Assembly: GCA_020465985.1 (NCBI GenBank)
Contig: JAANYP010003725.1
Location: forward strand, 945,001 to 1,009,000
Origin: Centrapalus pauciflorus
Lineage: Eukaryota > Streptophyta > Magnoliopsida > Asterales > Asteraceae
Length of the DNA: 64,000 bases
Reading direction: 5' to 3'
Under the pieces are notes generated by a model that was given only the letters and a program-made list of their open reading frames with translations, searched no databases and was not told the DNA's origin. Of this stretch, positions 52,133 to 62,960 are shown piece after piece. A program made the position numbers and the translations under genes. Every line of letters begins with the position of its first letter. Within the stretch, counting starts at the first letter, position 1.

Positions 52133-52740
52133 CAACAACAACGCTGAGAACATAACACGATTCTAGCAACTTATTATCATCTTCCGTTCTCTTTTCTTTA
52201 CGTTGGCGTGTGGTTAAACTAAGACACGCCATTTCTTGCAACAAAAATCAATATAAATGATCAATTAACAAGTAATTTCCCTTTGAATTTCATAAACAAG
52301 AACATATATTCCAAAATCAGCTTTGTAACAAATCAAAATATATTCCAAAATCAGCTTTGTAACAAAAATCAAAATATCATATATTGTTCTTTCACTAGCT
52401 TTGTAAAAATCAGAAACATATATTCCAAAAATCAGAAACATTATCAAAGACATATTCAGATGCATAAACATAATCAGAAACATTATATCCCAAAATATCA
52501 ATATATATTCCAAACATTATCGAAATCAGAATCATCACCGAAACATAATTGAAATCAGAAACATCATCGAAACATTATCGAAATCAGAAACATTTTCGAA
52601 ACATAATCAGAATCATTATCGAAATCGGAAACGGAGAAAGAGAGGAAGAAAATACATGCTGTGCGCTGTCAACCGAGAAAGAGAGAAACCAAGAAGTTGC
52701 GGCCAACCGAGAAAGAGAGGAACGGAAACCAGATGCAGCC

Positions 52741-53040
52741 GAGAGGAAGAAGGAATCAGGAACGGAGAAACATACGAATCAGATTTATACATCATACATA
52801 CATAGAAATCGAGAAAAGAAAGGAAGAGAATACGTATCTATCTGTGCGAGAAAGAGAGGAACCAGAACCAGTTTCAGGCGAGAGGAAGAAGGAACCAGGA
52901 AGGGATAAACATACGAATCAGATTTATACATCAAACATACATAGAAATCGAGAAAAGAGAGGAAGAAAATACGTACCTATTTGTGCGAGAAAGAGAGGAA
53001 TCAGATGCAGTTTCAGGCGAGAGGAAGAAGGAAGAAGGAA
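52741..53040. repeat. 139-bp tandem repeats in the Harbinger subterminal region
   Basis: GAGAGGAAGAAGGAA recurs at 52741, 52880 and 53019, giving two full units of 139 bp and a partial third. Each carries CATACGAATCAGATTTATAC and GTGCGAGAAAGAGAGGAA. The region lies between the right terminal repeat and the transposase, probably in its promoter or leader. Further short ATCGAAATCAGAAACAT repeats fill 52500-52640. The plus-strand open frames here are repeat-derived. Confidence 0.85.
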
Positions 53041-53377
53041 GCGGCTGATGATGATTCACGTGGGTAGGGTTTATTAATTTGTGGGGGTAATATTGTAAAG
53101 TGGCAAATGCAACTGAGATGAGATTTAAAAAGATAGGGGGGAGCCGGGTTTTTCAAAAACAAAGGGAGGTGGGATTTTAAAATCTCGGGATTTAAAATCC
53201 TTGATGAAATCCGCGAACCAAACGCGGTATTTCAAGGTATTTCAAATGCAAATCCTGCGAAATCCGCGAACCAAACACGACCTTAGTGGTTAAACCGAGA
53301 AAAATGTGAAAGTTCGTATGACTTCTTCAATATTAACCCAAATAATGATGATGAGGAGGATGATGATAATAATAATA

Positions 53378-54217
53378 TCTTATATAATAAATTTGAATAT
53401 TAGATGTTTACGTGTCGAATCCACGTTTCAACAGAAAAATAAATACAATTTATTATATATAAAATAAAAGGGTTTATTATGGAAAAAACCAACATGTTTT
53501 CACGTTTTTTGCGTTTTCGTCCCTCAATGTTATTTTTTTCTATAAAAAACCTCAAGTCATTTTTTTTCTTTTCGGTTTGGTGAAATTTGGACATTAGAAA
53601 CCGGTTTTTCAATTTTTAAAAATCCGGTTCACAAATTATAACCGAGGTCTAATGTCCACGTTTCACTAAATCGAAAAGAAAAAAATAACTTGAGGTTTTT
53701 TACAAAAAAATAACACGGAGGGACGAAAACGCAAAAAACTTGAAAACATGTTGGTTTTTTTCGTAATAAACCCAAAATAAAACATGGAAACACTCACTAT
53801 TTTTTAAATTAAAAAAATATATATTCTAAACCAAAAATCATAAAATCTAATTTACTAGATTATCTTTTACACACACATATATTATATACTAATTTTGTTA
53901 AAATCCAATAAATCCATATTTTGTATTATCTATTTATCTATCTACCTAATTAACAAATATTTTATATGTTTATAAGTTTATTAAAATATCTTAAAAATAA
54001 ATTCAAGTTATAAAAAAAATATTAAATGTTTGACGAGTAAAATACTTTTAGAAACATATTTTATAAAATTAGAAAATAATACTTATAACAAATAATAATA
54101 CTATTATTAATATTGTTAAATAATTAAAATTTTTGTGTCTTATTATTTAGTTTGTTTACATTTATGTAAAGAATTTTTATTAAAAATACCCGTAGAATAC
54201 GTGACACAATAAACTAG
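53378..54217 (+). mobile_element. Non-autonomous Helitron E
   Basis: It starts TCTTATATAATAAATTTGAA after an A and has ACGTGTC within 35 bp. It ends CCCGTAGAATACGTGACACA with CTAG at 54214-54217 and T. It contains the MITE at 53470-53773. Confidence 0.5.
53470..53773. mobile_element. MULE-type MITE, GGGTTTATTATG family copy 2
   Basis: The ends GGGTTTATTATGG and CGTAATAAACCC are flanked by a perfect 9-bp duplication AAAATAAAA (53461-53469 and 53774-53782). It is about 300 bp and nearly self-complementary. Confidence 0.9.
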
Positions 54218-54310
54218 TAGTAGTAATAATTACGACAACATGAATTGTAAAAACAATAACTACTTTCAATTTTTTCTAATTGTAGGAATCATCTATTCTT
54301 TTATTGTTTA

Positions 54311-54629
54311 CTAGTTTGTTACCCTTATATTACACAAAATTCTTAAATAATTGAGTTTAAACTTCGGTAGTTGTAGATGAAAAGCTTTAATAAGAAGCTA
54401 AAAGTAGGAGAACACAGTTGGATAAAAAAAAAAGAGATTGAAAGATAAGAAGTGGTATATATGAGTTTCGAAACAGAAACTCTAGTCAGATAATTTTTTT
54501 AATAAATAAAGTACTTCAATTTAATTTTATTAATTGAAATCGTAGGATACACATGTCATATCGTTGTTAATCTATGTAACCGTTTATTTAATGGACAAGT
54601 GACATGTAGTTACTTTTTAAAAAAATAGA
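54311..54629 (-). mobile_element. Possible short Helitron F
   Basis: On the minus strand the left side reads TGTAATATAAGGGTAACAAA then CTAG and T. The right side could start TCTATTTTTTTAAAAAG. The hairpin is poor, so this is tentative. Confidence 0.35.
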
Positions 54630-54640
54630 TAGAAGCTAAT

Positions 54641-54945
54641 GAGTTTATTATGAAAAAACCTAACATCTTTTCACGTTTTTGCGTTTTCGTCATTCAATAT
54701 TATTTTTTTCCAGAAAAAGTCCTAAAGTTAATTTTTTTCTTTTCTGGTTTGGTAAAATTTAGCTATCAGAACCCGGTTTTTCAGTATTAAAAAATCTGGT
54801 TTACCAAATATAACCGAACACTAATAATCAAATTTCACAAAAGTAGAAAAAAATTGCTTGAAGACTTTTCTGAAGAAAAAAAATAAAATTTAGAGACGAA
54901 AATACCAAAATCATATAAACATATTGATTTTTACATAATAAACCT
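54641..54945. mobile_element. MULE-type MITE, GGGTTTATTATG family copy 3
   Basis: Diverged copy with ends GAGTTTATTATG and CATAATAAACCT and the same interior landmarks (TTTTGCGTTTTCG, GGTTTTTCAG). No matching 9-bp flanks remain. Confidence 0.7.
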
Positions 54946-55161
54946 TTATAAAAGTTTTATTTTTACCAAATATAGTAATGTATAACGTTCCTAAATTTGG
55001 TAAAATTATAATACTATAAACAATAGAAATAATGAATTATTGCTATGAATTGAAAATTAAATGAAAACATTGTTGTTTTTTCATTTAGCCTAACATAAAA
55101 AAAGTCAGGGACCAAGAATAACATTCTAGCAATAGTTGAAGGACCATTTTGTAATCATGTA

Positions 55162-55175
55162 CAACCCTAAACCCT
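55162..55175 (+). promoter_or_regulatory. Telo-box-like element upstream of the FGAM synthase gene
   Basis: AACCCTAAACCCTGG lies about 120-140 bp before the 5'UTR intron. Telo-boxes (AAACCCTAA) are common near the starts of plant growth-linked and biosynthetic genes. Here it is suggestive only. No clear TATA box was seen. Confidence 0.45.
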
Positions 55176-55295
55176 GGTCGTCCAAGTATCTCTCTGTCTT
55201 TTAACTCAGTCCAGTCTCCTCAACGCTACTTTGCACGGCTGCTGCTTCCGGCTCCTCCTACGATCAACACACTTTCCGACGATAATCCCTCACAG

Positions 55296-55440
55296 GTTAA
55301 AATTTTAAACGTATCTATGTTTTTTTTAATTCTGTTTAGCTTTGGGTTTTCTTTCATCTCCATCTATGTCGTTGATTTGATCAAAACCCCTGATCGCTTG
55401 CGAAGTTGACGAAAATTTAATATTTTTTTTATGTTAACAG
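55296..55440 (+). other. 5'UTR intron of the FGAM synthase gene
   Basis: CACAG|GTTAAAA ... TATGTTAACAG|TTTCAA, pyrimidine-rich before the AG, ending 21 bases before the start codon at 55462. Leader introns often raise expression in plants. Confidence 0.65.
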
Positions 55441-55461
55441 TTTCAATTTATTCATGCAATA

Positions 55462-58400
55462 ATGGCTGCATCCTTAGATATCACAGCCGCGGAGTTTCTA
55501 CAAGTACGTGTCGTCTTTCATTTGCGATTGTTTGCATATATTGAAGTGTATGAATCAGTATGAAAACTAATAGTAATCTTTAAATTTTTGTGAAATTCGA
55601 TTTCAGGGATCAAATAATAGTAACTTTTTCTTGCCAAAGCCTTTACCAAAGAGTGGACGTTCACATTTTCTTTTTGGTTCATCTCAACGCAAAAGGAACG
55701 GTTCGGTGAGATTATGTAATAAAGGTGTTCGACGAAATGCCTCTGAGAAAGTTAAGGCTTTGGTTTCTGTAGATGCTCAAGAGTTGGCTAACGTTGACAA
55801 GGCTGTTGCTGAGAAAGTAATTCATTTTTATAGAACTCCTTTAATCCAAGTAAGTGCGAATGAGGAGTTGCTGAGGTTGGTTCAGACCAAGATTTCTGAT
55901 CAAATTGTGGGTCTGAAAACTGAACAGTGTTTTAATATTGGGGTCGATCGTATTTTGTCGAGTGAGAAGCTTTCGGTGCTTAAATGGCTTTTACGAGAGA
56001 CATACGAACCTGATAATTTAGCAGATGAAAGCTTTATAGCTAAAGAGAAGAAAGAAGGTTTTAATACTGTGGTAGTTGAAGTTGGACCCAGGTTGTCTTT
56101 CACGACTGCGTGGTCTGCAAATGCTGTGTCGATATGCCAAGCGTGTGGCTTATTGGAAGTCAATAGATTGGAACGATCAAGGAGATATCTTTTGTATGTA
56201 AAACCTGAAAGTGGATTGCTTCTTGAAAGTCAGATCAATGATTTTGCAGCAATGGTTCATGATAGGATGACGGAATGTGTTTATCCGAGTAAGCTTGTTT
56301 CCTTCAAGACAAGTATAGTTCCTGAGGAGGTGTACAATATCCCTGTTATGGAAAAGGGGCGGAAAGCATTGGAGGAGATTAACCAGCAAATGGGACTGGC
56401 CTTTGATGAACAAGATCTACTATATTACACAAAACTATTCAAGGATGACATTAAGCGAGACCCAACAAATGTGGAGCTCTTTGATATTGCACAATCGAAC
56501 AGTGAGCACAGCCGGCACTGGTTTTTCACTGGAAAGATCGTTGTAGATGGCCAACCCATGAATAGGACTCTCATGCAGATTGTAAAGAGCACTTTGCAGG
56601 CGAATCCTAACAATTCTGTGATTGGGTTCAAGGACAACTCAAGTGCAATCAAAGGATTTTGGGCTAATCAGTTACGACCTACTCAGCCTGGTTCTACATC
56701 TCCATTAAGCCTAAGTACGCGTGAAGTTGATATTCTGTTTACGGCTGAGACCCACAACTTCCCATGTGCCGTTGCACCTTACCCTGGCGCGGAAACTGGT
56801 GCAGGAGGCCGTATTAGGGACACACATGCTACGGGAAGGGGATCTTTTGTCGTTGCATCTACAGCTGGTTACTGTGTTGGAAATCTTAACATAGAGGGCT
56901 CCTATGCTCCTTGGGAAGATGCATCGTTTGAATATCCGTCACATTTGGCTTCTCCGCTTCAAATACTTATTGATGCCAGTAATGGTGCATCGGATTACGG
57001 GAATAAGTTTGGGGAACCGTTGATTCAGGGGTACACGAGAACCTTTGGAATGAGACTGCCAAGTGGGGAGAGGAGGGAGTGGTTAAAACCAATAATGTTT
57101 AGTGCTGGTATTGGGCAAATTGATCACACCCATATAACAAAAGGTGAGCCTGATATCGGCATGCTAGTTGTAAAGATTGGTGGTCCGGCATATAGAATTG
57201 GAATGGGAGGTGGTGCGGCATCAAGCATGGTTAGTGGTCAGAATGACGCAGAGCTTGATTTTAATGCAGTACAGCGTGGAGATGCAGAGATGGCACAGAA
57301 ATTATATCGAGTTGTCCGTGCTTGCATTGAAATGGGTGATAATAATCCGATTGTCAGCATACATGATCAGGGTGCAGGTGGTAATTGTAATGTTGTTAAA
57401 GAAATCATTTATCCGGAAGGTGCTACAATTGATATAAGGGCTGTCGTGGTTGGTGATCATACAATGTCGGTCTTGGAGATATGGGGTGCGGAATATCAGG
57501 AGCAAGATGCAATTCTTGTGAATGCGAAAAGCCGTGCACTGTTAGAGTCTATTTGTAAAAGAGAAAGGGTGTCTATGGCTGTTATCGGAACTATAAGTGG
57601 TGAAGGTCGTGTGCGTTTAATCGACAGTCATGCTATTGAAAAGTGCAAATCGAACGGGCTTCCTCCACCTCCACCTGCCGTCGATCTTGAACTCGAAAAG
57701 GTTCTTGGAGACATGCCTCAGAAAACATTTGAGTTTCATCGTGTAAATGATGCACGAGAGCCACTTGATATTGCTCCTGGTATTACGCTGATGGATTCTC
57801 TCAAGAGAGTATTACGGCTACCATCAATCTGTTCGAAGCGCTTTTTGACAACAAAAGTCGATAGGTGTGTAACGGGGCTTGTGGCACAGCAACAAACTGT
57901 TGGGCCGTTGCAGATTACCCTTGCTGATGTTGCAGTTATTGCTCAAACATATACAGATTACACTGGAGGTGCTTGTGCCATTGGGGAGCAACCAATTAAA
58001 GGGTTGTTGGATCCGAAAGCGATGGCACGTTTGGCTGTTGGAGAAGCACTTACCAATCTTGTTTGGGCTAAAATTACATCTTTGGGTGATGTTAAAGCAA
58101 GCGGTAACTGGATGTATGCCGCCAAACTTGATGGTGAAGGAGCGGCAATGTATGATGCGGCTATTGCCCTTTCCGAATCTATGGTGGAACTTGGAATTGC
58201 TATTGATGGTGGCAAAGACAGCCTTTCCATGGCAGCTCATGCTTCCGGAGAAGTTGTTAAGGCTCCTGGGAATCTTGTTATTAGTGCTTACGCTACCTGT
58301 CCGGATATAACCAAAACTGTGACCCCTGATTTGAAACTTAAAGACGAAGGCATACTACTTCACATTGATTTGGCAAAAGGGAAGCGACGTCTTGGAGGCT

Positions 58401-59875
58401 CTGCTCTAGCTCAGGTACTTGTTTATCGTCATCGAATTTTGCTATTGTCATTATCATAGTTCCAAGTAAACCATTTTACATCGTTTATTATGCAGGCATT
58501 TGATCAAATCGGAGATGAATGTCCTGATGTCGATGATGTTCCTTACCTTAAAACAGTTTTCGAGGTGGTTCAAGATCTTCTAACCGATGAACTGATCTCT
58601 GCCGGTCATGATATCAGTGATGGTGGTCTTATCATCAGTGTTCTCGAGATGGCGTTTGCTGGAAACTGTGGTGTTCAGATCAATTTGAGTTCACAAGGAA
58701 AGAGCATATTCGAAACAATATTCTCAGAAGAACTTGGTCTTGTTCTTGAAGTTAGCAAGGCGAATCTCGATAGAGTGACATCGATTCTTGGGAATCATGG
58801 CATTTTGGCTGAGATCATAGGTCAAGTAACTGCCAAACCGGTGATTGGATTGAAAATTGACGGGATAACCCATTTAGATGAGAAAACCGCTGATCTTAGG
58901 GACATCTGGGAAGAAACTAGTTTTCAGCTCGAAAAATTCCAAAGGTTGGCTGCCTCTGTAACCTCAGAAAAGGAAGGTTTGAAGTTTCGGCATGAACCGG
59001 CATGGGGGCTGTCTTTTACCCCGACATTTACCAATGAGAAATACATGAAGGCCGTCACGAAACCAAAGGTGGCTGTGATTCGAGAGGAGGGCAGCAACGG
59101 TGACAGAGAGATGTCTGCTGCATTCTTTGCTTCTGGTTTCGAACCATGGGATGTTGCCATGTCAGACCTTCTTAACGGCTCGATCTCGTTAAATGACTTC
59201 CGTGGCATAGTGTTTGTCGGTGGTTTTAGTTATGCTGATGTGCTCGATTCTGCAAAAGGCTGGGCTGCTTCCATAAGATTTAACCAGCCACTACTAAATC
59301 AGTTTGAGGAGTTCTACAACCGCCCCGACACCTTTAGTCTTGGGGTTTGCAACGGGTGCCAACTCATGGCTCTACTAGGATGGATTCCAGGCCCTAAAGT
59401 TGGTGGAGTTCTAGGCAATGGTGGTGACCCATCACAGCCGAGATTTATTCACAATGAGTCCGGCCGGTTCGAGTGCAGATTCACAAGTGTGACCATAAAA
59501 GAATCTCCATCAATAATGTTGAAAGGGATGGAAGGTAGCACATTAGGTGTCTGGGCTGCCCATGGTGAAGGAAAAGCTTATTTTCCCGATAACGGCATCC
59601 TCAATCAAGTTCTATCTTCAGATCTGGCCCCAGTAAGATATTGTGACGATGACGGGAAACCGACAGAAGAGTATCCGTTCAACCTCAACGGTTCTCCGTT
59701 AGGAGTGGCGGCAATATGTTCCCCAGATGGGAGGCATCTTGCTATGATGCCTCACCCTGAGCGTTGCTTCTTGATGTGGCAATTCCCGTGGTATCCAAAG
59801 CACTGGGAGGTAGAAAAGAAAGGCCCGAGCCCGTGGTTAAAGATGTTTCAGAATGCTAGAGAATGGTGCTCTTAA
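55462..59875 (+). CDS. PURL: Phosphoribosylformylglycinamidine synthase (FGAM synthase), 3 coding exons
   Basis: Coding exons: 55462-55503, 55607-58414 and 58496-59875. All borders are GT-AG, giving 1409 residues, the usual size of the long PurL type. The enzyme converts FGAR, glutamine and ATP to FGAM in de novo purine synthesis. The N-terminus (MAASLDITAAEFLQ, then a Ser/Lys/Arg-rich stretch to about residue 60) looks like an organelle transit peptide, in line with plastid purine synthesis in plants. Visible signatures: SNSEHSRHWFF, the LFTAETHNFPCAVAPYPGAE block, GGPAYRIGMGGGAASSM, IHDQGAGGNCNVVKE, TGGACAIGEQPIKG, and IDGGKDSLSMAA. From about residue 1141 comes the glutaminase domain with nucleophile Cys about 1235 in GVCNGCQ and His/Glu about 1370/1372 in MPHPERC. 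I chose the 55462 ATG because it precedes the first intron and agrees in frame. All catalytic motifs are intact. Confidence 0.96.
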
Positions 59876-60395
59876 GAGGTTACTTTCACATACTCAAGAC
59901 TCTTATTTACTTGCATTTTCGTTGATTCAAGATTCTCCATTTCTTGCTGAGAATGATGCAGAGACTTGTCAAATGTATCTGTGTTTTTGTCAAGAATAGA
60001 TTTCTTACAGAATTACGCGAGTTTTAGATCTTTACAGGTGGATCATCATGTGGGGAATCTGTGTTTCTTAGGTTTTGAAGCATTGCTTTACTTGCCACAC
60101 CATTTTGTAGCAGCGTAGTTTGGTTTTTACCATCATAGCAACAAACTTTCACATTCTTACGGTTACTAACTGACTTTGCTTGTTGGTCTTAGGCTCTTAG
60201 CCGTCCTGGGCATGAAAAGTAAAGCCACAAGGCTGAAGTATCAAAAGACATGAATCGAAACATTTCAATTTAAGAACCAATCACAAAAACGAACTTTGAT
60301 ATTCATCAACAAAGTCACATTTGTTAAATGCAACCCGGTGCACATAAAAAAAAAAAACAAAGTTTCATATTTTTATACTGATTTAGGCAACTTAA
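59876..60395. other. 3' flank of the FGAM synthase gene
   Basis: Presumed 3'UTR followed by intergenic sequence. AT-rich with several AATAAA-like variants but no single convincing poly(A) signal. No gene. Confidence 0.5.
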
Positions 60396-60399
60396 AATG

Positions 60400-60965
60400 C
60401 ATAAATCAGTTATGAAGTGTAACATCATTTGCGTATGTCAAAATTTTCTCTTGCGTTCTTGTGATCTGATTTCCTTGTATGGTACTCATAACCTTGTCGA
60501 CCACTATCTTTTCAATCGTTTTATAAAATTCTCTGCTCATCTTACCCTGCTTCCATGTCGGCTTCAGAATATCTTTAACAAATTCCACAAGAGCAACCTT
60601 GAACTGTCACATGGCCTTTTCATCATTACCGATATTGCCCTCTTCGACTTTGCCTTGTGTCTCGGATTTTCCGGTTGACCCTTAGGGTTCTCAGCTTCTC
60701 TGTTCTCATTCACTGCGATGTTTTTAATTTATTCATGTTTTGCTTTTGGCACACTAATCGGTTCCACAGATGTCTGATTTTCCGATTCTAAAGAATTAGA
60801 CATGGGAACCATGGGTACAATAGTTTTCATGGCCTTCCTGACCAATAGAGTCAACTGGGACACCAGATTGTGCAGCAGTGGGAAGCAAGTAAAGAAACTC
60901 AAGTGCATTGGCAAGAATTTGCTTCTGAGATACCCCTACATTAGGCAAAACATAACACAATATTT
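60400..60965 (-). pseudogene. Decayed gene fragment, possibly from a CCCH zinc-finger protein C-terminus
   Basis: Read on the minus strand, the fragment shows coding-like stretches in changing frames: ILANALEFLYLLPTAAQSG (about 60930-60870), SNSLESENQTSVEPISVPKA (about 60810), and VALVEFVKDILKPTWKQGKM with TIEKIVVDKV (about 60600-60490). The last block resembles a conserved C-terminal segment (LKPTW..G....KTI.KK.VDKV) that I associate with plant CCCH zinc-finger proteins of the CCCH38/FRIGIDA-ESSENTIAL-like type. In-frame stops separate the parts. The identity is tentative. Confidence 0.4.
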
Positions 60966-61445
60966 CCAAAGTGCATATTCTACCTATTGGCGAATGATAC
61001 TTATAGTAGTTAAATGCTTATATAGAAACTTCATCTAACCATTCATAGCAATGTACTTTATAGTCCTTGTTTTTCACCATTATAGCAACATACGTTTACA
61101 TTTTTACAGTTTATATCGTCGTAACTTCTTTAACGCTGATAGCAATATATCTTTGGTTTAAAATGTTTAAAACAGAAATCTACTTGCACCATGTTGTTTA
61201 TAGCATCTTTTTTTCAACTTTATGTCACACATTGACATAAACAAGAGTTTTCGTAAAGTACATTGCTATTAATTATATTAAAAATATGTTGCTAGAAACA
61301 GTAAAAAGGTGAAAGTAGGTTACCATATACTCATTTAACCCTTAATTATAAGAATAATATGCCTTTTAGTTTTAGCTGGAAAAATAAGTGCATGTTCTAC
61401 CTGTTCCTGAATACAGCTAAATATTAGAATAATCAGCTTTTTAAG

Positions 61446-62038
61446 TAGGGATGGCAATGGGCGAGAAAAAAACCGAAACCCGTGGATACCCGCCCGTTAT
61501 GGGTGGGTAAACCCGTGAATACACACCCGTGGACATGGGTATGGGTACAAAATCATACCCGCTGGCGGGTGACGGGCGGGCACGGGTTTACTATTTCACC
61601 CGCGGGTATACCCGCACCCGTACCCGTGAAACCCGTCACGTTCACCCGTGGGTATACCCGCCGATTTACCCGTTAAACCCGCGTAATATAGTCATTATAT
61701 ATATATAATTATTATTTGGAAACATTAATTATTATTATGTATTTATATTTGTATGTTTGATATTATTATTATTTGGAAGTGTTTGCAATATCTTTATGTT
61801 TAGTTGGAATTGGATGTGTTTTAGTGCTAAAATATGTTTCGTTTGGTAAAAAATGTTTATAATTGTTAAAAAAGGTGAAACCCGTGGGTTTACCCGTGCC
61901 CACGGGTATCCGCGGGTGGCGGGCATGGGCGAGAAAATCTACCCGTTGGCGGGTTTTTGGCGGGTGGCGGGTATTGAAATACCCGCGGGCACGGGTGACG
62001 GGTGATATGTACCCCGCCGCCCGCGGGTGCCATCCCTA
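61446..62038. mobile_element. hAT-type MITE (TAGGGATGGCAA ends)
   Basis: The ends TAGGGATGGCAATGGGC and GCGGGTGCCATCCCTA are inverted repeats, flanked by a perfect 8-bp duplication TTTTTAAG (61438-61445 and 62039-62046), as expected for hAT. Both subterminal regions are packed with CCCGYGGGTA motifs in inverted orientation, about 250 bp on the left and 170 bp on the right around an AT-rich middle. It is GC-rich in an AT-rich neighbourhood. Confidence 0.92.
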
Positions 62039-62499
62039 TTTTTAAGCATAAATTTTAGGCATTTACAAGGAAATTATATATGGTGTATTTATATGTGCAT
62101 TTTGATTGTAATTATGTGATATTGAATGATAATTAAAATTAAAAAATCAACTGTAATAAAACACGGTGTATGAAATAGCAGTTAGTTCTTGTTTTGCTGC
62201 TTTAATCGGTAATAATCACTTCTGATTTATTTCAGTTTTTGCCAAATCCCGATTATGTTTAAGGACATAGTAGATAAACTAAGCATAAATAAGGTGATAC
62301 AACTAATTTTGCTATACTCTTTGACGACCAGTTTTGCTATAGCTCGTATCAAACTGATTATCTTATTTCACCCCCTAACTGATCAGATTATAAGCACCCA
62401 AACACCAGAAACTGATTCTTGAGATAATCACTTTCACATACCCCTCTAACTATGAATTAACAAATTGTCTATACTTTGTGCATGACTTCAGATTTCGCC

Positions 62500-62960
62500 A
62501 AATTTCATGGGGATGACTTGGCGGTTGAGGCTTGAGATACTGACTTGGCCCGAGTTCTACTTTGGCAAGCCTCAACTCCATGGGGCCAATTGCCTACCAA
62601 AAAATTTTAACTTCAGTTTTCATTAAAGAATTACAAACCTTTATGTTAGACCATAGCCGTGATCTGAAGGGCGGGACTCGGGAGCTATACTGATGTTTCC
62701 ATTCGTAAAAGCCGGATCCGTTTGGCATGTTTTCATTTATGTACATAGGCTCTCGAGATTAATCAAGAGGCATGAATGCATCATTAGCTTCTGAATTTGA
62801 CCGTTTTTCGTGAACTATCCCCATGAAAGTTTGACAGAGACTCTTTTCCCTGCCAAGGAATCTTTCCTCCCCTGATCTCATCTTCTTCTTTTCTGTCCCA
62901 TAGAAGGTCTTCTACATCTGCCACTCATGGTCCCTTTTAATGATGATTCAGTAACGCTTT
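62500..62960 (-). pseudogene. Unidentified decayed coding fragment
   Basis: On the minus strand, stretches of good codon character occur: PWQGKESLSNFHGDSSRKTV (about 62850-62800), EPMYINENMPNGSGFYEWKH (about 62745-62690) and SSRVPPFRSRLW, then after a possible splice NWPHGVEACQSRTRAKSV. Stops and frame changes interrupt them. It may belong to the same dead gene as 60400-60965, with the hAT MITE between. I do not recognise the family. Confidence 0.3.

Noticed and set aside
55900..59208. Antisense open frames opposite the FGAM synthase exons
   Set aside because: Shadows of a strongly conserved coding strand; no matches to known motifs and no independent splice signals.
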